A stretch of DNA of 64,000 bases from Mytilus edulis (lineage: Eukaryota > Mollusca > Bivalvia > Mytilida > Mytilidae). The notes below the pieces were generated by a model. It saw only the letters and a list, made by a program, of their open reading frames with translations. It did not search any database and was not told where the DNA came from. The position numbers and the translations under genes were made by a program. Position 1 is the stretch's first letter. Every line of letters begins with the position of its first letter. The stretch covers positions 65,403,674 through 65,467,673 of the forward strand of contig NC_092350.1 in the NCBI RefSeq assembly GCF_963676685.1. The letters run 5' to 3'. Positions 55,214 to 64,000 of this stretch are shown in pieces.

Positions 55214-56145
55214 CTATTATCACGCTGTCAGCCTGAGAATTGTTTAGTTGACATCTTGTTGACTTTATGATCTCCTCGTACCACAATAAAGTGGTTATTT
55301 GGTGCATTTTGAACACTGCTGCAATTTCCTGTATTTGCTTATTCACTGGAGGAAATATCTATCATCAGCAATGCTAAAAAATCGGGGTTTTACCCACATC
55401 GTCTCAAATTGCAATCTGACACTTTAAGGGCAGTCCCACCAGTGATCTGTTATGGCTTTATATTTTATACAGTTTTATAAACAAACTTGAATTACATAAA
55501 TGCAACTAGCGATGGATATGATTTAACTGAACTGTGTAACATCAGATAAGTCATTGGAAGAAGATAAAACATGTAACGTGTGCCTATACACTTCGTTAGT
55601 GATGTTTTTTGACAAACAGCTGTAAAGTGTGTAAATAAAAGTGTAATATCTTATCAGTTCTTGAGTTACGCTTAATTTATAGATAATTGATAGAGCAGAA
55701 CAAAGAAGGTTAGTTTATCAATGAACCCAATGTAATTATGATGATAAACAAATGTTTACAAATATATCTTTATTTAAAGTTGAGAAATAAAACCATCAAA
55801 GATAATTTTTGATATTTGTTTACGATAAGTGGTCATAATTAATACGTTATAATTAAATGCAACGGTTATTATCGGCAATAGCAATTATAGTGCATTGATA
55901 ATGTGTTTTTCATTTCTGTCAAAATAGATATTAAATTTGAAAAATATCTATACCGAAAGGTTTAAGGGTTGATTAATTATGTCAATTTCATGTTAAAGTT
56001 GTAATACATACATGATAATACAAGGAAAGTAAATGTAAAAACCAATACGTCAGAGATTTTTTAGTGAGAGGAATAAGTTGATAAGAAAGTGCTGAGATTT
56101 GCAAAACAAAAATGTATGGTTTTTGATTGTCTGATAAATTAAAAA
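55214..56145. other. Spacer between Penelope copies
   Basis: No recognised gene or repeat. Confidence 0.4.
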
Positions 56146-57413
56146 GTCAAATTGTCAAAATGCATCTGGTAAACGTGTTAGTTTATAAAGCAATGAATGG
56201 TGATTGGTTGCAATGTCTAGGAGGGATGTTCTCCTCTTCCCCTTATTTAGTTTCCTAACGAGTAACTGATATCTGATTGGTTGGTGAGTTCATACAGGCT
56301 TGATAAAGAATCAATATTACATCAAGAAATGAATTGCACACTGCCTTCTGGCGATTTCCTCCGATCTGTAAGCATGGCTAACAGACACTTTAAGAGAGCG
56401 GTTTGAGCAATATTTACATGTTCGTGGGTTTTTAAATTCGTGGATTTTAGTGTTTTTGAAGAAAAAAAAAAGAAACATTATAAAAAAGAAGGTTACAAAT
56501 AGTCTGGATTGAAGGAAATTGCAAAGTAAACATTGACCGTGTAAATTGTAGTGATAACACTAATTAACCCATGCTAAAGTGATCAACGGATTAAGGACCA
56601 TCAAAGGTGTTAATGAAGTCATAAACATGTCACCTTAAGAAAACAGTAACATAAACAAATGCCATAAACGTAAATTTAATTATCAAATATTTCTTATCAA
56701 AATCAAGCACAGCATGATATCATTATTTCGCATATGTACGAGAACAATGAGGATATAAAATGAACACTTCATCATACTAGCATATCAATACCGGAAATCT
56801 GACTTTTATCGATCAAAATATTTTTTATGAGAATTTAAAGATCAAAAGTTATGCAGTTTAGGTTACTAAAGATTAAATGGGTATAATCTTGCATGCGGTT
56901 GTAGTTCTGTGACTGCCATTAAAGTATTTTCAGATTTGGCGTTATTCAATATATTCTCTAGATCATATCAGTATTCAAACCTTCCGATGGGGATCTGTCC
57001 GTGTCTTGATTTGGACAATGGTTGTTTTATTTCGTTGGACACTATAATTCGTGGATAAAGTCATCCACGAAAACCACGAAAATTGGTACCCAACGAATAA
57101 AAGTACTTTCACAGTATGTTGCAGATTATGAAAATAGTTTCTAAACTTTGTTCGTTAAATTGATAAACAAAGTTAAGTAGATATAGAATATAGAAAAATA
57201 TAGAACAGATCATGAGGTGTCGAGCCCCTAATAAAAATTACAGTATTTTTATAATAAGTGTCACTATGCAATGGCTTGGGCTCCTGACGATGGACATGGC
57301 CATGGTCAATTAGTTAATTCTAATTGGTCTAGATAGATGTTCGAAACACCTTATGATCTATGGCGTTGGGGTGCTGGGATAGGCTTTGACAACGATTTAT
57401 TGAAATATTTGAG
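56146..57413 (+). mobile_element. Penelope-like remnant without coding part
   Basis: 255 bp of 5' end (56146-56400) and about 297 bp of 3' end (57117-57413) enclose 716 bp unrelated to the protein. That insert ends with a 'ctgtggattcat'-type MITE ('ccacgaaaattggtacccaa'). Either a non-autonomous derivative or a copy whose middle was replaced. Confidence 0.75.
57251..57360 (+). other. Conserved Penelope 3' hairpin with ribozyme-like boxes
   Basis: CTGACGA (about 57293) and GAAAC (about 57343) flank a long stem ('ggtcaattag' pairs with 'ctaattggtc', loop ttaatt, and an outer 'ggacat'/'atgttc'). The minus-strand copy (about 52390-52455, inverted) and the plus copy (about 55085-55150) keep the stem. 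The boxes are those of a hammerhead ribozyme, which is known in Penelope elements, but I could not place a good cleavage site and stem I. Confidence 0.3.
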
Positions 57414-57839
57414 GATGTATCACATGTACTTCCGCCAAAGATATCAACCAATGAGGTTATCTATGTTTCAAATTTTATAGCCACAATCTCTGTATTAAAG
57501 GCTGTGGATTTTCTATAAAAATCTTGGTTGATTTGCCACAAAGTACTCTTTTTCTATTAAATGCAGTGAAGCAGTAAATAATGATACTTTGCATCAAGTT
57601 TCCCTTTAGTATATGTACAAAAGGGCCTATCTCTATCATTTATTATATTTGTAGTTTTGATACAATTGAAGTTTGAAAAGTTGGTACAAAAATGGCTACA
57701 GAAGGGGTCATAAACCTTAAGAAAGTAACAACATTCTAACAGGAAACCGATTAGTCGAGTATCCATTTGGTAATCGATACTCGGTACTACCGAGCGATAC
57801 TCGAATATTCGAGTACTCGTTGACATCCCCAATTAAAAC

Positions 57840-58335
57840 AGATTCCATATGCCATGATTCGAATTGTACGGCACCCGTTGTTCTCGTTTTAAATATTCAC
57901 TAGACAGTGTTGATGCCTTTCCTTTTATAGGGGTTTCGTTTGATTGTCATGTTGTTTTCTATTTTTCTACAAACAACGATTATCAGTTCCCTCTCATATG
58001 ATTCCGGCGTTTTTAATGATATTGTGAGTTAAAGAAAGAAATAGGTCATTTTCCTTCAGATACACATGCTAACGTGTAACTAATCTACTACGTATAATAT
58101 GTATTGTCGATTTAGGCCACACCAATTTTATTTCTTGTTCTACGGATTTTTTCCACTCCAGAAATTGGGGCGAGCGAAATATTTGGATATTTTACTTTTT
58201 TTAAAGATTCTTTTGGCGAAGCTTGAAAAGTACGACCAGCGATTATAACCTTTTTTGTAAAACATAAAATCACAGGTTCTGCAATTAATTTATCAAAATA
58301 AGATGGTGTGAACATTTATTTACCAAATTTTCGTT
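57840..58335. other. Intergenic
   Basis: No recognised feature; the small minus-strand frame at 58112-58315 is not convincing. Confidence 0.4.
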
Positions 58336-58339
58336 AACT

Positions 58340-58560
58340 ATATTAATGAGACAACTCTCCACAAGACAACAAATGAAACAGAAATTAACAACTATAGGTC
58401 ACCATACGGCAACAATGACAAAACCCATACCGCATAGTCCGCTATAAAAGGCCCCGAAACGACAAATGTAACAATTACCGACCGTGCAAGGACTGTATAG
58501 CCAGTCGAGATCGTTAAAATCTTCCATTTGTTGTATGTAAAAACTAACGGCCTAACTTGT
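58340..58560 (+). repeat. REP2 copy interrupted by the ~50-bp repeat
   Basis: 'gagacaactctccacaagac', 'caactataggtcaccatacg', 'gctataaaaggccccgaaac' are followed at 58481 by the ~50-bp repeat of 11532, after which REP2 resumes ('aaaactaacggcctaa'). Confidence 0.8.
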
Positions 58561-58799
58561 GTACACTTGTAATTGCAGCTTATTTGTGAACTCTTGTATT
58601 ACTGTTACTTTCTGCGGACATCAGATCTTCAACTGAATAATTGAATAATTATTTCACTGAACTGATTTAAATGATCTCCAATGAATTGTCATAGATGTCT
58701 TACCTCTTTTACTGGACATCACTTATATCATAACTTGCAACACGACGGGTGTTTTGCAAGAAGCAGGAACTACTAATAATTTCGGAACATCTGAGTTCA

Positions 58800-59115
58800 C
58801 CCCATTTTTTTGTTGTTTTTTGAGAGGTTGGGGGGGGGGGGGGGGGGGATGGGGAGGGGTTTGTGCTGTTCGTTGAAGTGTGTACTTATTTTAGTTTTTT
58901 TTTTGTGATATAATCTGTTTGTCTGCTCCGTCGTTTTGGAATTTTGGTTCCTCAATTCTTTTCAGCGTTAAAATTGTCAATCAATTTTCCCGAATTAAGT
59001 TAAGAGGGGTGGGGGTTGGGGTGGTGGAGGTAGGGGTGGAGGTGGGGGTGGGGGTAGGGGGTAGGGTTTCAGCGAAAAAACTATGTGAATTAAGTTTTTT
59101 GTCCTTCATTTTTAT
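58800..59115 (+). repeat. G-rich tracts
   Basis: A poly-G run at about 58830-58848 and a GGGGT/GGAGGT-rich run at 59006-59070. The second sits within the dispersed repeat also seen at 32236 and could form a G-quadruplex. Confidence 0.8.
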
Positions 59116-59159
59116 AAATTAACTGTTTTCAAAAGTATGAACTATTCGAAATACTAAGG

Positions 59160-59370
59160 ATTTTCTTATCCAAGCCATATATAAACCTTAGCCGTATTTG
59201 GCACAACTTTTTTGAAGTTTTGGTCCTCAATGCTCTTCAACTTCATACTGGTTGAGTTTTCTAACTATTTTGATCTGAACGTCACTTATGAGTCTTATAT
59301 TGTCGAAAAGCGCGTCTGTCGTATCAAATGATAAGCCTGGTACCTTTGATAACTATTATAAGCAATTACG
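59160..59370 (-). repeat. Dispersed repeat, inverted relative of 48035-48270
   Basis: 'gccgtatttggcacaacttt', 'tcctcaatgctcttcaactt', 'gcgcgtctgtcgtatcaaat' are the complement order of the other copy. Confidence 0.7.
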
Positions 59371-59536
59371 AACGAATTCCTTTCTCACAAACACATTGAA
59401 CCACGAAAGAAAGGGGTATACAATACGATTTTTAATCATAAATTTAGTTTCTTTTAGACAACGGACAACCAAATGACAATATACAGTTAACATGTATTCT
59501 TGATTATTAGCTAGACCACATCAATGTGCACTGACC

Positions 59537-59633
59537 ATGGACAATGTAGATATATGCATGATAACACTTCTGGTTTGTTTATTAGTCTATTGGACAATGT
59601 GGTTCAAGATTAATTGTGGAAGAAAATTGAAAG
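59537..59633 (+). CDS. Exon 1 of the membrane-anchored protein
   Basis: ATG in Kozak-like context, 32 codons plus one base, donor gtacgt. Encodes the hydrophobic anchor. Confidence 0.5.
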
Positions 59634-61095
59634 GTACGTTTCCTATCACCTGTTGATAAAAGACGGATAATTAGTTTACGGAAAATTGTATAAGATGTAT
59701 CTTTTCAAACTATATCAACGGAATTTTGATAACAAGCCATCATACTAAATGCCGGTGTAGAAACACGATTATAAAACACACTCTCATGTAAATTTGGTAC
59801 CATTTATGTTGCAAAATGGGAAGACCATTATCATAGTGTACTTTTAGTGTATTCAAATTAAATTGAAACACACTTAAATGAAATTTATGTTAATGCGATG
59901 AGACACAATGCTCAACAACATATAGGAATATCAGAAACACATTATTTTGGTAATATGAATTTCAATGTCATTCTCTTTTTTACCAGTCTCTATCTGGTTA
60001 AAAGAGAATAAGACGTGGCATTCAGGAGAAAACTACAGACATAGAAATTCATGTAATGAGCAATTTAATAGACAAAAAGAACAAAAAAATCTGAAGGCAA
60101 TTCCCTATATAATGTAAAAATTGTTTAACGTAGAAAATATGTGTTAAACTGAGTAGCGTCGTAAGGGTAAGTAGTTCTTTTCAAACAATTTCACAAGTAG
60201 TGATGTGAATGTGAATGTGAATGTTGAACTATTGTAAAAAGGCGTGTTCGATGATAAGGAATGAAATGTATGGTCAATTAAAATTACGTACTGCAGATAC
60301 TTGTCACAAATTGACTTTGGACGAAAATCAAAGTGTATAAAAAGGAAAGCAATGTGTAAATGTATCATTTGCTTACTTAAATATCTAATTACAGGTGTAG
60401 AAAGAAAGGATTTACCAAAAGAATTGATATCCCGGAAAAAGATGACTTATGACCGCTTAGCGTTGAGTCAGCACTTAAAAGATGTATCGCAACAACTCGC
60501 AAGTAGTCCAAAACCTTTAATAGCAAGAGGTAAAAAGTATTATACTAACTTTAAAAACTGTTGGGTTCATTTATCGTTCGAATATACTAACTATCATATT
60601 GGTATGATATTAGGAAGAAAGAGTAAATTTGTTCACTTGATCATGTATATTTAATTTGTGTTGTTGTTCTTTAGATTACATACCAACATTGAAAATGTTT
60701 GTTTATGTAAGAATTTGGAACCCAATAAACGTTAATAGTTTTGGATATACTAGTTTTATCAACATATTTTGAATGATTTTATGAAAGGTTAAATGACAAA
60801 TCACCTTCATAAGTTATCTTTTATATTTTGTTTAGCGTCTGATTGTTCTGAAAGAGGCCCACTGTTAAAATATGTTTTTTTTCTAAAATTCTGTCACTGT
60901 ATGTCATGCATTCGAAATTTATTACTCGGATGAGTCGAACCTTGAACAATTCGAATAAACGAGGTTCGAATTAATTTATTGTATTATTGAATACCTTAAA
61001 CTTGTATTTCATAATATATGATTTAGAATTCAGATTTCAAGGGAACTTCAATTCAGACTTGAAAGCATACACCGAAATGGATAGCAAGAAAAAGG
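59537..61095 (+). CDS. Membrane-anchored protein, N-terminal exons, unrecognised
   Basis: Three exons assembled by hand: 59537-59633, 60395-60529 and 61027-61095, every border GT-AG and every junction in phase 1, giving one open frame of about 100 residues. It starts at gaccATGG, a good initiation context. Residues about 6-25 are hydrophobic (ICMITLLVCLLVYWTMWF), then basic 'KINCGRKLKG', which reads as a signal anchor of a type II or III membrane protein. The following exons are polar ('LSQHLKDVSQQLASS', 'NFNSDLKAYTEMDSKKK'). No stop is reached, so further exons lie downstream, perhaps outside the window. I do not recognise the family. The layout would suit a Golgi enzyme, but that is a guess. 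Confidence 0.55.
60395..60529 (+). CDS. Exon 2 of the membrane-anchored protein
   Basis: Acceptor tctaattacag, donor gtaaaa, 135 bp, phase 1 at both ends. 'VERKDLPKELISRKKMTYDR' onward is soluble, charged and free of low complexity. Confidence 0.55.
61027..61095 (+). CDS. Exon 3 of the membrane-anchored protein
   Basis: Acceptor atgatttag, donor gtacgt, 69 bp, phase 1 at both ends. The alternative acceptor 7 bp downstream would give an early stop, which favours this one. Confidence 0.45.
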
Positions 61096-61396
61096 GTACG
61101 TAATATTTATCATATTATTTAATCATCATAATAAGAACGCTAACACAGATCCACTTTCAACACTTTCCCAGCCTCTCCCTAATAATATAAGTTACATGGT
61201 ATACCTTATACGCCCCATATGGAATTTACTGACCCTATATGTATCGTATTAGGTCACTAGCACACCGTGTAACGAATTTATCTTACTGACCATCTTCACA
61301 AGTCATGTGGTATTTTAACAAGTGGCCTATCAAAGTCATCAAGTCTTCAATACTTAGTATTAAGATCCTACTTCAATTCGTCTATACAGAAAACAA

Positions 61397-61700
61397 ATGC
61401 CAACAATAACATATTTTTACATATATCTTTTTAATTACTTTTCGAATGTATTTCAATCGTTCATTACATGATTCAATTTCTTTGTCTATTGAATCCTTTT
61501 AGAGTTTTTTTTTGTTTTGAAAGAGAAGTAACTCTGTTATGCCAACAATAACAACTTGTTAGCTTTATGTTTTATGAACTTATTTCAATCATCATCAATT
61601 TATTCGTCAGTTGAATTCTTTCAGATTTTTCTTCAACACCGTGTTTTTTTTTTAAAGGGTTGTGGCATCTGATTTGTTTTGAAAGGGAAGTAACTTCTTA
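61397..61700 (+). repeat. Imperfect tandem repeat, about 143-bp spacing
   Basis: 'tgccaacaataaca' at 61398 and 61541; 'gttttgaaagagaagtaact' at about 61515 and a close variant at about 61676. Confidence 0.6.
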
Positions 61701-62040
61701 CTAACCCGATATGGTAACTAACCATGTATGGTTTAGGACACCCTATATCAAATATGCATAGTCACCACGTGTAGTCCTTTAACCAATCATATCTCTATAA
61801 ATCTATAGGAGGTAAGATAAGAATACCTACCACATAGCGTGTTTATAAATAAATACGAGTTCATTATAACCTTTATATTGGAGTTTATTATAACCTTTAT
61901 ATATTCATTCATTAATCATAATTCAAAACAAACGAATTTGAAAAATAACATGGGGGTTAAATCAGGTGCTTCTGAATGGTAAGCATTTCCAGCTCCACAT
62001 GTAGATTTTAGGTATGTTTGATTTATGAATTCTATTACGT
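61700..62040. other. Spacer with minor repeats
   Basis: Includes a doubled 'ttattataacctttatat' (about 61863-61905) and a relative of the 143-bp tandem unit near 61960-62010. No gene seen. Confidence 0.4.
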
Positions 62041-62043
62041 CAT

Positions 62044-62513
62044 AGGTGTCATACCACCAATTAAAAGTCCCTATCTGTTTAACCAAATTTTGCAATTTTC
62101 ACAGCTTTCTAAATATTGTACCTTAAGTTTAACTTCATAGAAACTAGGTATATCCTGAATCGTTCAGGTGTCACCTTTCTGCATGCCAATTTTCAACATA
62201 CATTCAAAATCATATAAGAAAGACGAGAGCTTCCGAAAGGAGGTACCACTAAAAATAACCCATGGTTTTCTGGAAATCTTATATTAGTATACTATGGAGC
62301 GCATTAATCCTCAATTTTTAATGCAAACTCATAAACAGGTAAATTTTGGCTTAAAATGGTCTTAATATATTTCTCTTTCAACAAAACTTTCATTTCTGCA
62401 AATTTGTTGGTTAGTTTAGGTGAACAATGACATCAAATGCACTATTTTTTGTCCGAGTAGGCCTTCTTTCACATACGTTCTAAATTTGAGGGAGTAATTG
62501 GTGGTGTGACACC
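62044..62513. mobile_element. Inverted-repeat element, copy 1
   Basis: Ends AGGTGTCATACCACCAATTA and TAATTGGTGGTGTGACACCT. About 470 bp, no coding frame. Nearly identical to 63381-63851, differing at about ten positions by eye. Confidence 0.85.
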
Positions 62514-62519
62514 TAAAGA

Positions 62520-63375
62520 GACAAAAAAAGATGATTAGAAATCTTTTATTTTGCTTTATTCTTAATCCTTAGTCAATTTGAAGTTAAAAACAGCCTATCT
62601 GAGCATTATGCGACTTATATTAAAAATTTCACAGCTCAATTTAAACTGACTGTAATGTATGACTTTGATAGAAAATTCTTGAAAATTTCATTTTGGGCTA
62701 TACAGGAACATAAACTTTCAATATCAAGATCATTGTTTGCTGATTTTTTTCTTGTTTGTTCTACTTCTTTAAAGACTTTCAACAATTTTTGCAATGAATT
62801 TAGTAAAAAATCCAAGGTATTGAAGTGTCAAGGAATATTGACCCCTCTTTTTTTCATCTGGTGTCAGTAAAGTACTACAAATTGATCAGAAGAGCAGTCA
62901 TGGTCATTTAACTGTGTATATTTACATCAGTTAATAAAATTTAAGACATAAAAACTTCATTTGGAATAATAAATGGTACTTTTGTGAGTCTCTGCAGTGC
63001 TTACATTAGGCTATGCTATCTGCCAAGTACATAGTATGACGCAATGATATAAGGGGTAAAAATCAAATAATTTCATTAAATCTGCATGACAAAATTTGTT
63101 TGGCGGTAGTAAACAACTTATGTTTCAATGTTTAACACCACAGAATAACTTTCTGTGCATTTATAACATTATTTAGGAATTTTTTTTATAAAAGCATATT
63201 GTCAGGATGGGAAAAGCTAAAAATAGCACAAACTCAAGTTTTAGGCTCTAAATTTGCAATATGTGACATTTTGCCCCCAAAAAGATTGAAATGTGGCTAC
63301 TATTATGTCAAATGATCAGTTAAGACAAAAAAAAAAAACAATTGTTTTCTGATTTTGATGTTTCACCGCATTTTG
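62520..63375. other. Spacer between the two copies
   Basis: AT-rich, no repeat or gene recognised. The 71-codon frame at 62655 has no protein signature and is not called. Confidence 0.4.
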
Positions 63376-63380
63376 CTTTA

Positions 63381-63851
63381 AGGTGTCATACCACCAATTA
63401 AAAGTCCCTATCTGTTCAACCAAATTTTGCAATTTTCACAGCTTTCTAAATATTGTACCTTAAGTTTAACTTCATAGAAACTAGGTATATCCTGAATCGT
63501 TCAGGTGTCACCTTTCTGCATGCCAATTGTCAACATACATTCAAAATCATATAAGAAAGAAGAGAGCTTCCGAAAGGAGGTACCACTAAAAATAACCCCG
63601 GGTTTTCTGGAAATCTTATATTAGTATACTATGGAGCGCATTAATCCTCAATTTTTAATGCAAACTCATAAACAGGTAAATTTTGGCTTAAAATGGTCTT
63701 AATATATTTCTCTTTCAACAAAACTTTCATTTCTGCAAATTTGTTGGTTAGTTTAGGTAAACAATGACATCAAATGCACTATTTTTTGTCCGAGTAGGCC
63801 TACTTTCACATACGTTCTAAATTTGAGGGAGTAATTGGTGGTGTGACACCT
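63381..63851. mobile_element. Inverted-repeat element, copy 2
   Basis: Same ends and orientation as copy 1, 1.34 kb downstream. The high identity points to recent activity of the family. The remaining bases to 64000 show nothing recognisable. Confidence 0.85.
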
Positions 63852-64000
63852 AAAATCCCTCCGGGAATTAAATGAGATAGTGTTTGCGCATGAATTATTT
63901 CTCCATTTGTTTGCGTAGTTCGAATACGACAGACTTAATTTATCATGATAGATAAAATTATTTATTTAGTCAAAATTCTTCATATCTCCGAAGTTGACAA

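Larger units (their letters stand above)
49498..57831. mobile_element. hAT-like element, 8.3 kb, hosting a Penelope-like cluster
   Basis: The ends TAGGGATGTCAAC and GTTGACATCCCCA are inverted copies with one mismatch, and beyond them both sides carry cgagtactcg and accgagcga phrases in mirror arrangement. The direct repeat attaaaac flanks it exactly (49490-49497, 57832-57839); 8 bp is the hAT signature. A further inverted match, 'agaaaatccacagccttt' at about 50269 versus 'aaaggctgtggattttct' at about 57498, fits the same pair of arms. No hAT transposase frame is visible, so it is a defective or non-autonomous copy enlarged by other insertions. Confidence 0.72.

Noticed and set aside
57557-57832. 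Minus-strand 91-codon frame at the right end of the hAT-like element
   Set aside because: Spans the inverted terminal repeat; no transposase motif.
60144-60368. 74-codon minus-strand frame with TFTFTF run
   Set aside because: Low-complexity gtgaat repeat; no support.

Overview
The window looks like nuclear DNA of a bivalve mollusc, most likely a Mytilus-type mussel. It is AT-rich, genes are sparse, introns carry GT-AG borders, and it is packed with repeat families I associate with mussels: the 'caaagagacaacaacccgac' family, the 'aactctccac...ctataaaaggccccga' family, tRNA-derived SINEs with (caat)n tails, and GTCC-rich elements. The species is an inference from pattern recognition; no database was searched.

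Genes. The one clear host gene is a tetraspanin on the + strand (19512-36133). It has seven short exons, all in phase 0, that I assembled by hand from splice sites and reading frame. It encodes about 313 residues with four membrane segments, a CCG / PLSCC / GC large loop and a C-terminal YANL sorting signal. A second probable gene starts at 59537 (+); three phase-1 exons give a membrane-anchored N-terminus and the rest lies downstream. Two probable C-terminal exons of an unrecognised gene lie on the - strand (12230-12445 and 13642-13795). Weaker minus-strand coding candidates are at 789-1073, 32523-32680 and 51237-51506.

Left part (1-19 kb). Dispersed repeats and a foldback element precede a complete LTR retrotransposon (4059-9432, target duplication tatg). 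It has a tRNA-Leu primer site and a gag-protease frame with one early stop. At the end of protease sits a textbook -1 frameshift signal (A AAA AAC, 5-nt spacer, 7-bp hairpin). The pol frame keeps only its first and last parts; reverse transcriptase, RNase H and integrase are gone. Next come a 130-bp tandem array with a perfect 100-bp hairpin element inside it, and many small repeats.

Middle part (19-46 kb). The tetraspanin introns hold several inverted-repeat elements. One of them (28957-30290) carries about ten scattered copies of a 14-bp motif, GTTTCGTAGGGGAC. Downstream of the gene are MITEs, a TTAA-flanked element with 160-bp tandem repeats, and an element built of 502-bp repeats.

Right part (46-64 kb). 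Tandem SINEs precede an 8.3-kb hAT-like element (49498-57831, 8-bp target duplication attaaaac, no transposase seen) that contains a Penelope-like retroelement cluster. In the cluster, a minus-strand copy with the reverse transcriptase core lies head-to-head with a plus-strand copy that keeps the two ends of the protein, followed by a third copy with no coding part. All copies share the 3' region right after the stop codon and none encodes a GIY-YIG endonuclease. The end of the window holds the second gene and two nearly identical ~470-bp inverted-repeat elements.
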